DNA of 42,528 nt from Sphingomonas yabuuchiae. GTDB lineage: Bacteria > Pseudomonadota > Alphaproteobacteria > Sphingomonadales > Sphingomonadaceae. The notes below the pieces were generated by a model. It searched no databases, was not told the origin of the DNA, and saw only the letters and a list, made by a program, of their open reading frames with translations. The position numbers and the translations under genes are program-made. The stretch covers positions 1 through 42,528 of the forward strand of contig NZ_LDTF01000102.1 of assembly GCF_001477495.1 (NCBI RefSeq), in the 5' to 3' direction. This document shows positions 24,936 through 32,634 of the stretch, in pieces; within the stretch, counting starts at the first letter, position 1, and each line of letters begins with the position of its first letter.

Positions 24936-25064
24936 TCCTCCCCGGTACGGGGAGGGGGACCGCCGCGGAGCGGTGGTGGAGGGGGCGTGCGGCAAAGACC
25001 ATCCCTTGCCGAAGCCCCCCTCCGTCAGCGCTCTGCGCTGCCACCTCCCCGTGCCGGGGAGGAA
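24935..25064. repeat. ~130 bp intergenic repeat element, copy B
   Basis: Same architecture as copy A: outer CCTCCCCGG..CGGGGAGG hairpins and an internal AGCGC-tct-GCGCT stem (25027-25039) at the equivalent of AGGCC-ttc-GGCCT. It fills the gap between the converging mprF and asparaginase genes, touching the mprF stop and ending three bases from the asparaginase stop. Confidence 0.85.
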
Positions 25065-25067
25065 TAA

Positions 25068-26114
25068 TCAGGACTTGAACAGCGACGGGGCCTTTTCGAC
25101 CCGCGTCTTTCCGGTCGCATCCGTCACCGCATAGGTGAACCCCGGCAACAGACAGAACGCCCCGATCCGCCCCCGAACATCCATCGCCAGGAAGCCGACC
25201 TGCACCCCCTTGATCGCATCGCCGCGCAAGGAAGCGATATGCTTGGCGGCTTCCTCGCACGCCGCCTGCGGGCTCATCCCATGGCGCATCGAGGCGACAA
25301 CGCGCGCGGTGCCGACGGTGCGGGTGACTTCCTCGCCCAGCCCGGTGGAGGTCGCACCGCCCACGCCGCGCTCGACATAGAGGCCCGAGCCGACCTGCGG
25401 CGAGTCCCCGACGCGCCCGCGCATCTTGAACGCCATTCCGGACGTGGTGCAGGCGCCCGCCATCCGCCCGCTGGCATCGCGCGCCAGCATTCCGATCGTG
25501 TCATGGTCCAGCGCCCCGCCCGGCGTGCCGGGCCGCCCCGCGCCATAGGTGCCGGTCTCGCTATTGGCGACAGGCTTGTAGTTTTGCGTCTTCAGCCAGT
25601 CGCGCCACGCCTTTTCCGCCTCCGGGGTCAGCAGGTTGACGCGAGGGAATCCCCGGTCGCGGGCGAAGCGCGTCGCGCCTTCGCCGACCAGGAAAGTGTG
25701 GGGGGTGTGCTCCATCACCGCGCGGGCGACCGAGATGGCGTGCACCGTATCCTCCAGCGCGGCGACCGCGCCGACGCCGCCTGCATCGTCCATGATGACC
25801 GCGTCCAGCGTGACATGCCCGTCGCGATCGGGATAGCCGCCGTAGCCGACCGAATGGTTGTTTGGATCGGCCTCCGGCACCATCACGCCCGCCTCGACCA
25901 TATCGATCAGCGATCCGCCACTGCGTCCCCTGGCGAAGGCGGCGTCATTGGCGGGTGCGCCGAAGTCCCAGGTGGACACGATGACGGCGTTGGACCCGGT
26001 ACCTGCCGTCGTCGTTACCGTCTTGGCCAGCGCGCGCACCGGCGCGGTCAATCCTCCGCCAACGCCCGCAAGTGAGGCGATCCCGCCCAGAAAACCCCTT
26101 CGACCCTCGATCAT
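25068..26114 (-). CDS. Glycosylasparaginase/isoaspartyl peptidase family amidohydrolase, Tat-exported
   Basis: A 348-residue Ntn-type amidohydrolase. The catalytic threonine is T206 in HDTIGMLARD, the autoproteolytic junction of glycosylasparaginases. ACTTSGM and MRGRVGDSP around 220-238 complete the active site seen in N4-(beta-N-acetylglucosaminyl)-L-asparaginases. The leader EGRRGFLGG followed by a hydrophobic stretch is Tat-like and predicts periplasmic export. ATG 26114 with GGAG five bases upstream is preferred; the frame reaching 26219 adds unrelated residues. It converges on mprF with repeat copy B between. Such enzymes cleave Asn-linked GlcNAc or isoaspartyl bonds; which one applies here is not readable. 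Confidence 0.9.
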   Translation of the reverse strand: MIEGRRGFLGGIASLAGVGGGLTAPVRALAKTVTTTAGTGSNAVIVSTWDFGAPANDAAFARGRSGGSLIDMVEAGVMVPEADPNNHSVGYGGYPDRDGHVTLDAVIMDDAGGVGAVAALEDTVHAISVARAVMEHTPHTFLVGEGATRFARDRGFPRVNLLTPEAEKAWRDWLKTQNYKPVANSETGTYGAGRPGTPGGALDHDTIGMLARDASGRMAGACTTSGMAFKMRGRVGDSPQVGSGLYVERGVGGATSTGLGEEVTRTVGTARVVASMRHGMSPQAACEEAAKHIASLRGDAIKGVQVGFLAMDVRGRIGAFCLLPGFTYAVTDATGKTRVEKAPSLFKS

Positions 26115-26460
26115 GCCCGCTCCGTTATACCGTCCGTGCTTGCGATGGATTGTGCGTTGATGCGCGCCGGGCGGCAAGCCTGTTTGGGAAACCGATATGA
26201 CACCAATTTTAAGCTGCAATTGCTGCTGGAGAGCGCAGGGACGGCAATCTCTGGGAAAGCGTCGAGGGCAGCTTAAAAAATGTCAGGTGATTCAGCTCGT
26301 TGAAGTTGCTTTCGATTGTGTCTTTTAAGTGACACGCTTCGGACAAAGAAGGATTTAGGGCTCGATAGGTATGGTTTAGGTATTGACCAAACGAGGTAAA
26401 AAATCTGTTTCCTTGCCGGCGCCCGACAACCAGACTTAGCCTTGGGCCCAGGGGAGACGT
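26115..26460. other. AT-richer divergent intergenic region with inverted repeat
   Basis: 346 bases, noticeably less GC-rich than the surroundings. It contains an 11-base perfect inverted repeat (TTTTAAGCTGC at 26207-26217 and GCAGCTTAAAA at 26268-26278). AGGGGAG precedes the downstream receptor start. No protein-coding gene is convincing. It must carry promoters for the amidohydrolase and the TonB receptor. Confidence 0.6.
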
Positions 26461-29400
26461 ATGAAGATCCAGCATTCCGCATCGTGGTTGGCGCTGTCCG
26501 CCGCATCGATGCTGTTCGCCGCGCCCGCCATCGCAAAGCAGGTCGGCGCCAGCGACGCCCAGACCGCCGCGCCGCAGGGCGACGCCGACCAGGCTTCCAA
26601 CCCAAATCCCGGAACGGTCAGCGCCGATGCGGCAGCGACCCGCTCCGCCGCGATTTCAGGTACGCCGCAGGCCGCGAGCACCGGCGACGTGGTCGTTACC
26701 GGCACCCGCATCAGCCGACCCAACCTCGCCTCCGCCGCGCCGATCACCTCGGTCACGCGCCAGGACATCCAGGCGCAGGCGGCGGTCAATGTCGAGGACG
26801 TGCTGAACCGCCTGCCGCAGGTCGCACCCGACAGCCAGCAGACCTATAACGACTCCGACGGTCGCCAGCGGATCAAGCTGCGCAGCTTGGGCTTCGAGCG
26901 GACGCTGGTCCTGATCGACGGCAAGCGCCTGGGCACTCAGAACGGCCAGGACGTCGGCATCATCCCGACCTCGCTGCTCCAGCGCGTCGACGTGCTGACC
27001 GGCGGCGCCTCGTCGGTCTACGGTTCGGACGCGGTCGCGGGCGTCGTCAACTTCGTCCTGCGTAAGGATTTCGAGGGCGTTCAGCTCGACGCCAATTACA
27101 ATTTCTTCAATCACAACAACAAGGACACGATCGTGTCGCCGCTGGCCCGTGCGGCGGGCTTCGGCAGCCCACGCGGCCTGACCAACGATGGCGGCCGGGC
27201 CGACCTGACCCTGACGGCGGGCACCAAGTTGCTCGACGACAAGTTGCACGTCAGCGGCTTCGTCAACTATCGCCAGACCAACGAGATCGCGCTCACCTCG
27301 CGCTCTAACGCGGGCTGCTACCTGACCCAGCTGACGCTGAACGGCCCACTGTCGTGCGGCCTGACGCCCAGCAGCTCGACGAGCGGTCTCATCACCCCCG
27401 GCACCGGTCCGAACAAGGGAGCGCAGCTGGTCAACAATCCCGACGGCTCGCGCACCTTCGTGCCGTTCGCTGCGGGTCCCGGCAACGCGTCCAACTATTT
27501 CAGCGGCTATGCCTATCAGCGGCCGTCCGAGCGGGTGAATGCCGGCGGCTTCGTCACGCTCGACCTGGCACCGGAAGCCGAGCTCTATGCCTCGGGCATC
27601 TGGTTCCGCGACAAGTCGTACACCAACTACCCGACGATCGCGAGCGGCACCGTCAACGTCAACTGCAACAACCCCTATCTGTCGGCGTCCCAGGCGACCA
27701 CGATCGGTTGTGCCGCTGGCGTGGGCAGCGTACCTGTCTCGCTCGCCTATCGCCTGGGTGAAAACAACGACCGTCCCGACACCTTCATCAACACCGGCCT
27801 GCGACTGACCGGCGGCGTTCGCGGCAAGGTGGGCGATGCGTGGACCTATGATGTCGGCGGCGTTTACGCCCGCAACCATCAGGATTATATTCCCAGCATC
27901 CGCATCCCCGGCAACCTGCAGAATGCGGTGAACGTCGGCGGCACGCAGGCCAACCCGGTCTGCAACAGCGGTGCGGCCGGTTGCGTGCCCTTCGACATCT
28001 TCAGCGCGGGCAATACCAACCCCGCCCTGATCAACTATCTGTTCGGCAATGGCACCAACCAGACGATCGGCACGCTGTACGACGTGCAGGCGAACGTCAC
28101 GGGCGACCTGACCAGCTATGGCATCACCTCGCCCTTCGCCGAGCAGGGTCTGGCCATCGCGCTGGGCACCGAATATCGCAAGGACACGCTAAAGTCGCGG
28201 GCCGACGCGGCCTATCTGGCGGCGGTCGGCGGGACCGACACCGATCTCAGCCAGGATGTGATCGAGGCCAACATCGAAGTCCAGGCCCCTCTGATTCAGC
28301 ACAAGCCGTTCGCCGAGCTGGTGCAGGTCAATGGCGGCTATCGCGTGTCGAAGTACAGCAGCAATCCGAAGTCGTTCAACACCTGGAAGATCGAGGGCGT
28401 GTACGCGCCGGTGAGCGACATCACCTTCCGCGCCTCGTTCAACAAGGCGCAGCGCGCGCCGACCGTGGTCGAGATCCGCCAGGCGACCAACATCGCGTTC
28501 GCGAACGGCGGTGCGGGCACCTTCACCGACTTCTGCGCCCCCACGCCGATCCCCGGCCCGAACGGCGTCACCTATGGTGCGCCGATCGCATCGCGTGAAG
28601 TCTGCCGCGCGACAGGCCTGTCGGACGCACTGTACGGCAGCCAGAACCTGTTGTGCAGCAACGGCACCGCGCCCAATGGCAGCGCCGCCTGCTCGGTGCG
28701 TTCGGGCGGCTTCACCGCCGACCCCGAAACCGCCTACACCCAGACCTATGGCCTGGTCCTGAAGCCGCGCTTCGTGCGCGGGCTGGTCTTCTCGGTCGAT
28801 CGTTACCGGATCAAGATCGACAACTCGCTCGGTTATAACGACTACAGCTATTACACCGATGGCTGTCTGCGTTCGGGCGGCGACCAGTTCTTCTGCCAGG
28901 GCATCGTCCGCAACGCGAACACCGGCACGCTGTTCAACGGCGGCTATATCCGCCAGGGCACGACCAATTATTACACGTCGGTTGCGCAAGGCTGGGACTT
29001 CCAGGCGCAATATGCGCTGAACCTGGAATCGATCGGTCGCCTGGACTTCGGCTTCAACGGCTCGCTGACCACCAATGCCGGTGGGCAGGACTCGCCGCTC
29101 CAGCCGAACCGCAACTGCGCGGGCTATTACGGCAATGGCTGCGGCCAGCTGATCCCCAAGTGGAGCCATGGCCTGCGCACCACTTATACGACCGAGGACA
29201 AGAAGTTCAGCGCTTCTCTCAACTGGCGCTATGTCGGTGCATTGACCAACGCCAACAACTCGGGCGATCCGGCAATCGGCGGTACCCCGGCGCGGGCGCT
29301 GACCAACTATTACCGTGTCGACCCGCAGAACTATTTCGACCTGGCATTCAACTTCGCCATCGCCAAGCAGTTCTCGCTGCGCCTGATCGCGAACAACCTG

Positions 29401-29526
29401 CTCGACCGAGCCGCGCCGATCGTGCCGGACTCCTACAATATCAGCCTGGCACGCACGAACACCATCCCGCAGCGTTACGACTCGCTGGGTCGCAACATCG
29501 CGATCGGGACCACGATCAACTTCTGA
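26461..29526 (+). CDS. TonB-dependent outer-membrane receptor
   Basis: A 1021-residue TonB-dependent transporter. It has a signal peptide (cleavage near AIAKQ), an unusually long Ala/Asp/Gln-rich linker (~30-74), a TonB-box-like DVVVTGTRI, a plug with DVLNRLPQV, IKLRSLGFERTLVLIDGKR, and VDVLTGGASSVYGSDAVAGVVNF, and a large barrel ending GTTINF. Paired cysteines in extracellular loops (for example in NAGCYLTQ...SCG and CLRSGGDQFFCQG) suggest disulfide-stapled loops. The substrate is unknown. The receptor group is common in oligotrophic sphingomonads for sugars or peptides. AGGGGAG lies just upstream of the ATG. It converges on the galactose operon across a strong terminator, so a sugar substrate is possible but unproven. 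Confidence 0.94.
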   Translation: MKIQHSASWLALSAASMLFAAPAIAKQVGASDAQTAAPQGDADQASNPNPGTVSADAAATRSAAISGTPQAASTGDVVVTGTRISRPNLASAAPITSVTRQDIQAQAAVNVEDVLNRLPQVAPDSQQTYNDSDGRQRIKLRSLGFERTLVLIDGKRLGTQNGQDVGIIPTSLLQRVDVLTGGASSVYGSDAVAGVVNFVLRKDFEGVQLDANYNFFNHNNKDTIVSPLARAAGFGSPRGLTNDGGRADLTLTAGTKLLDDKLHVSGFVNYRQTNEIALTSRSNAGCYLTQLTLNGPLSCGLTPSSSTSGLITPGTGPNKGAQLVNNPDGSRTFVPFAAGPGNASNYFSGYAYQRPSERVNAGGFVTLDLAPEAELYASGIWFRDKSYTNYPTIASGTVNVNCNNPYLSASQATTIGCAAGVGSVPVSLAYRLGENNDRPDTFINTGLRLTGGVRGKVGDAWTYDVGGVYARNHQDYIPSIRIPGNLQNAVNVGGTQANPVCNSGAAGCVPFDIFSAGNTNPALINYLFGNGTNQTIGTLYDVQANVTGDLTSYGITSPFAEQGLAIALGTEYRKDTLKSRADAAYLAAVGGTDTDLSQDVIEANIEVQAPLIQHKPFAELVQVNGGYRVSKYSSNPKSFNTWKIEGVYAPVSDITFRASFNKAQRAPTVVEIRQATNIAFANGGAGTFTDFCAPTPIPGPNGVTYGAPIASREVCRATGLSDALYGSQNLLCSNGTAPNGSAACSVRSGGFTADPETAYTQTYGLVLKPRFVRGLVFSVDRYRIKIDNSLGYNDYSYYTDGCLRSGGDQFFCQGIVRNANTGTLFNGGYIRQGTTNYYTSVAQGWDFQAQYALNLESIGRLDFGFNGSLTTNAGGQDSPLQPNRNCAGYYGNGCGQLIPKWSHGLRTTYTTEDKKFSASLNWRYVGALTNANNSGDPAIGGTPARALTNYYRVDPQNYFDLAFNFAIAKQFSLRLIANNLLDRAAPIVPDSYNISLARTNTIPQRYDSLGRNIAIGTTINF

Positions 29527-29572
29527 TGAAGGGGGCGGGGTGCTTCGGCATCCCGCCTTCGCCCGAACGGAA

Positions 29573-29611
29573 AAGGCCGGTCGTCCTGATGGACGACCGG
29601 CCTTATTTTTT
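29573..29611. terminator. Rho-independent terminator after the TonB receptor
   Basis: A perfect 14-base stem (AAGGCCGGTCGTCC / GGACGACCGGCCTT) with a TGAT loop is followed by ATTTTTT. It lies between the converging receptor and galactose dehydrogenase genes, nearest the receptor, whose stop is 47 bases upstream. Confidence 0.92.
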
Positions 29612-29706
29612 GGTTCGATCCCAACCCGTTCGCGGCGAGCGAAGTCGAGACGCCATCCCTTGGCCTTTGACTTCACTTATGCTGAATGGAGGGCGGGGAA
29701 GGGGGA

Positions 29707-30648
29707 TTACTCCACGAAGTCTTCCACCTCACGCCGCTTGCCGCGCATGAAGGCGTCGGCGACGTGGCGGAGCGGTGCGATGTCGACGTCCGACCGCCCA
29801 CCCTGAACAAGTTCGGCGAAGCGCGCGTACAGGCCCGGATATTCCCCGTGCAGCCCCTCTTCCCGATGCGGTGTCGAGCCGTCGGGCAGGGTCAGCACCG
29901 CGCCGCCCTCGGCCAGCTTCAGCGTGCCGTCGGTCGTCTCGACGACGATGTCCCAGCTCTGATGCCCTTCCTGCCGCCAGTCGAGATCGAGCGTGACAGG
30001 TGTGCCGTCCGTCGTGCGGAAGGCCACGTCGGCCGCGATCGGCGCGTCGCGATTGGCGGGGAAGTCCAGCGTCGCCCGCTCGATGAAGAAGGGCTGCGGC
30101 ATGATATGCGTCGCGATCGACAGGGCGTTGATGCCCGGATCGAACACGCCGAAGCCGCCCGCTTCCCAGATCCAGGCCTGGCCCGGGTGCCATTGGCGCA
30201 CATCCTCCCGCCAGGTGATCGCGGCCGATTGGACCTTGCGGCTCGACAGCCATTCGCGGGCAGGCTCGACGCCGAGCGCATAACGCGAGTGCCAGCTGGC
30301 GAAGAGGGTGACATTGGCCTTCGCCGCCAGTTCCTCCAGCACCGCCACTTCGGCGAGCGTCGCGCCCGGCGGCTTTTCCAGGAAGACGTGCCAATTGTTC
30401 GCCAGCGCGGCGGCGGCGATGGCGTGGCGGACCTGGGGCGGGGTGCACAGCGCCACCGCATCGACCTTCACGTCGCTTTGGGCGAGTTCGGCGATGTCGT
30501 GGAAATGCGGCACGCCTTCGACACCGTTGGGCGAGCGGCTGACAGTCGCAACCAGTTCGAAGGCCGGGTTGCCGGCAATGGCGGGGACATGCTGGTCATG
30601 GGCGATCTTGCCCATGCCGACCAGTGCGAGACGGATCGTGTCGGTCAT
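29707..30648 (-). CDS. D-galactose 1-dehydrogenase (Gfo/Idh/MocA family)
   Basis: A 313-residue oxidoreductase. The N-terminal Rossmann fold has VGMGKIAHDQH (8-20), ALCTPPQVRH and FLEKPPGATL (K92 is the family's EKP lysine). The C-terminal alpha/beta domain carries WREDVRQWHPGQAWIW and FGVFDPGINAL, which match D-galactose dehydrogenases of the De Ley-Doudoroff pathway, converting D-galactose to galactono-lactone with NAD(P). The two upstream genes encode the last enzymes of that pathway, which supports the assignment over other Gfo/Idh members (for example arabinose or xylose dehydrogenases). ATG 30648 is just downstream of the dgoA stop; the longer frame would overlap dgoA by 115 bases. Confidence 0.85.
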   Translation of the reverse strand: MTDTIRLALVGMGKIAHDQHVPAIAGNPAFELVATVSRSPNGVEGVPHFHDIAELAQSDVKVDAVALCTPPQVRHAIAAAALANNWHVFLEKPPGATLAEVAVLEELAAKANVTLFASWHSRYALGVEPAREWLSSRKVQSAAITWREDVRQWHPGQAWIWEAGGFGVFDPGINALSIATHIMPQPFFIERATLDFPANRDAPIAADVAFRTTDGTPVTLDLDWRQEGHQSWDIVVETTDGTLKLAEGGAVLTLPDGSTPHREEGLHGEYPGLYARFAELVQGGRSDVDIAPLRHVADAFMRGKRREVEDFVE

Positions 30649-30653
30649 CGGTA

Positions 30654-31283
30654 TCAGCGTGCCTTTTCGACATAAGCGCGCGCCGACACGGCGACATCCG
30701 CCGCCGGCTTGCCCGCGCGATAAAGGTTGGAGCCTAGGCCGAACCCGTCCGCGCCGTGCGCGCGCCATTCGGCCATGTTGTCGGGGGTGATGCCGCCCAC
30801 CGCCAGCACCGCGACGTCGCGCGGCAGGACGGCGCGCTGCGCCTTGAGGAAGGTGGGCGAGGCGCCCTCGGCGGGGAACAGCTTCAGGCCATGGGCACCG
30901 GCCTTCAAGGCGGCGAACGCCTCGGACGGGGTGAAATAGCCGGGTAGCGAGATCAGCCCCTGCGCGACGCTGTGCGCGATGACCTCGACATCGGTGTTGG
31001 GCGAGACGATCAGCGTTCCGCCCGCCGCCTTGACCCGGTCGACCTGTTCGGTGGTCAGGACGGTGCCTGCACCGACGATCGCCCTGTCGCCGACATGCGC
31101 CGCGATCGCCGCGATGCTGTCATAGGGCTGGGGCGAGTTGAGCGGCACTTCGATCAGGGTGAAACCGGCCTCGACCAGCGCGTCGGCGACCGGGATCGCT
31201 TCGGCGGGCGTCAGGCCGCGCAGGATGGCGACGAGCGGACAGGCGGCGAACGCCTTGGCAAAGGTCTGGGCGGGGTCGGTCAT
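30654..31283 (-). CDS. dgoA: 2-dehydro-3-deoxy-6-phosphogalactonate aldolase
   Basis: A 209-residue class I aldolase (KDPG/KDPGal aldolase family). Conserved elements are LRGLTP (~21-26), IEVPLNSP with E45, GAGTV (71-75), SPNTD, SLPGYFTPSE and the Schiff-base lysine K134 in GLKLFPA. It cleaves 2-keto-3-deoxy-6-phosphogalactonate to pyruvate and glyceraldehyde-3-phosphate. The NSPQP variant plus the dgoK neighbour point to the galactonate enzyme rather than the Entner-Doudoroff Eda. ATGA overlap with dgoK at the start and a six-base gap to the dehydrogenase show a single operon. It is shorter than bifunctional Dgo fusions and carries no dehydratase domain. Confidence 0.93.
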   Translation of the reverse strand: MTDPAQTFAKAFAACPLVAILRGLTPAEAIPVADALVEAGFTLIEVPLNSPQPYDSIAAIAAHVGDRAIVGAGTVLTTEQVDRVKAAGGTLIVSPNTDVEVIAHSVAQGLISLPGYFTPSEAFAALKAGAHGLKLFPAEGASPTFLKAQRAVLPRDVAVLAVGGITPDNMAEWRAHGADGFGLGSNLYRAGKPAADVAVSARAYVEKAR

Positions 31284-32179
31284 GACAAATGCTCCCGAAT
31301 GGCGTGAAGTCCGGCAAGGAAACCGGCATGGCTGTCGAGCGCGACGACGGTGCCGCCCCGCGCCTCGATCCCGATGGTGTAGAGGTCGGCGAGCAGGCCG
31401 CTCGACAACAGATGGACGGCGCCGCCCTCGATATCGGGCACCGCACCGATGTCGCTGCCGATGAGCAGCCCGCTGGCATAGGCCGCCGCGTCCTCCGCCG
31501 CGATCCGGCCGAGCAGCACCGAGGCCCGCACTCCGAACAGCGCCGCCGTCAGATCGCAGGCACCGCTGCCGCGCGCCAGACCGTCGCGAAAGGCGGGGCC
31601 GTCCGCGACCGGGCCGTCGAGCATTCCAGCCAGGATGCCATGCCCCTTGACCAGCGCGAACAGCTCGCCGGTCATGGTGGTGGCGAAGTCGGTGATCCGG
31701 CCGCTTTCGACATGGACCCATTTGTTGTGCGTGCCGGGCTGCGCGAACAGCGCGTCGGCGGGGGCGAAACCCGCCGCGACGGCACCCAGAACCTGCACCT
31801 CTTCGCCGCGCATGACGTCGGCGCGCGTGTCGGTCAGCAGCGAGACGCCGGGGACGATGGTGACGTCCGCTTCCTCGATCCGGGTCGCGGCCCGCGCCAG
31901 GCTGGCGAGATCGGCGGGGGCGGGGACATAGGCCGCCTCGCGCCAGCCGCGTGTCGAGCCGACCATACCCGCCGCGATGACGGGCAGCTCGCCGAACCGC
32001 GCGCGGATCGCGGCGATCTCAGCCGGATAGTCTTCAGCGTTCATCGCCAGCACGCCGCGATCGTCACGCACCGTGTCCAGCATCGTGCCGTCGGCGGCGA
32101 TGACATAGCTGCGTCGGTTGGTGGTACCCCAATCGATCGCGATATAGGCGGGCGTCACGTCTGATGGCACGGCGGGCAC
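31280..32179 (-). CDS. dgoK: 2-dehydro-3-deoxygalactonokinase
   Basis: A 299-residue ASKHA-fold sugar kinase with AIDWGTTNRRSYV (phosphate 1 motif, ~13-25), GMVGSTRGW, VPGVSLL, GEEVQVLGA, PGTHNKWVHV and a late IGSDIGA segment. These are characteristic of DgoK. It phosphorylates 2-keto-3-deoxygalactonate to give the dgoA substrate. GTG 32179 is the preferred start because GGAG lies five bases upstream; in-frame upstream codons have no ribosome site. It heads the operon, and a FadR-type TTGTAGGACAA site lies ~30 bases upstream. No galactonate dehydratase (dgoD) or lactonase is present in the window, so those steps must be encoded elsewhere. Confidence 0.93.
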   Translation of the reverse strand: MPAVPSDVTPAYIAIDWGTTNRRSYVIAADGTMLDTVRDDRGVLAMNAEDYPAEIAAIRARFGELPVIAAGMVGSTRGWREAAYVPAPADLASLARAATRIEEADVTIVPGVSLLTDTRADVMRGEEVQVLGAVAAGFAPADALFAQPGTHNKWVHVESGRITDFATTMTGELFALVKGHGILAGMLDGPVADGPAFRDGLARGSGACDLTAALFGVRASVLLGRIAAEDAAAYASGLLIGSDIGAVPDIEGGAVHLLSSGLLADLYTIGIEARGGTVVALDSHAGFLAGLHAIREHLS

Positions 32180-32195
32180 GCCCTCTCCTGAATTT

Positions 32196-32219
32196 TTTCT
32201 AGAAAGATTTGTAGGACAA
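32196..32219. promoter_or_regulatory. Candidate FadR/GntR-type operator and promoter region of dgoK
   Basis: TTGTAGGACAA at 32209-32219 fits the FadR-subfamily consensus TNGTNNNACNA exactly. Beside it lies the palindrome TTTCTAGAAA (32196-32205), which on the minus strand falls where a -10 region would be expected. E. coli DgoR, a FadR-type repressor, controls dgo genes through related sites. No such regulator gene is seen here. The site is a prediction. Confidence 0.5.
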
Positions 32220-32634
32220 TACGACCGGCCGTGCAAGCGGGCCGCTTGGGGCTTTTTGAGCGGATTGCCGAACAACCGTCCGAAGGGCTGAGCGGAAAAC
32301 AGCACGATATCGACCGCCTATAATATATCGCGACGCATTACCAATAAGCATGGGGAAATGGGCAATGCCTGTCCCGCCGAATGCGCCGACAAAGCCGCCA
32401 AACCGCGAAATGCCCGGACATGGACAGCCCGGCAGACTCGGCTATGCGGGATGACAGATACATGAAATCGACCATTGGGATGGGGATCGGAAGGCCGGCT
32501 GCGGCCGCTTTTCCGCTCGCGCGATCGCGGCTGGCGGACGGGCGGCGCCCGAATTTGGACATCATGGCCATGCCGTTCGTCGCGACTATGGATCGCCGAC
32601 AGCACGGATGACCCCCATCGAGAAGGCGTCGAAC
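32220..32634. other. Divergent intergenic region between dgoK and mqo
   Basis: About 415 bases. The left half is relatively AT-rich, with CCTATAATATATCG near 32317-32330. A 76-codon open frame at 32381-32611 is Arg-rich, lacks a ribosome site and resembles nothing known to me, so no gene is called. Promoters for both neighbours must lie here. Confidence 0.55.

Noticed and set aside
32381..32611. Possible 76-residue protein upstream of mqo
   Set aside because: Arg-rich composition, no ribosome site, no motif; it fits random open sequence in GC-rich DNA.
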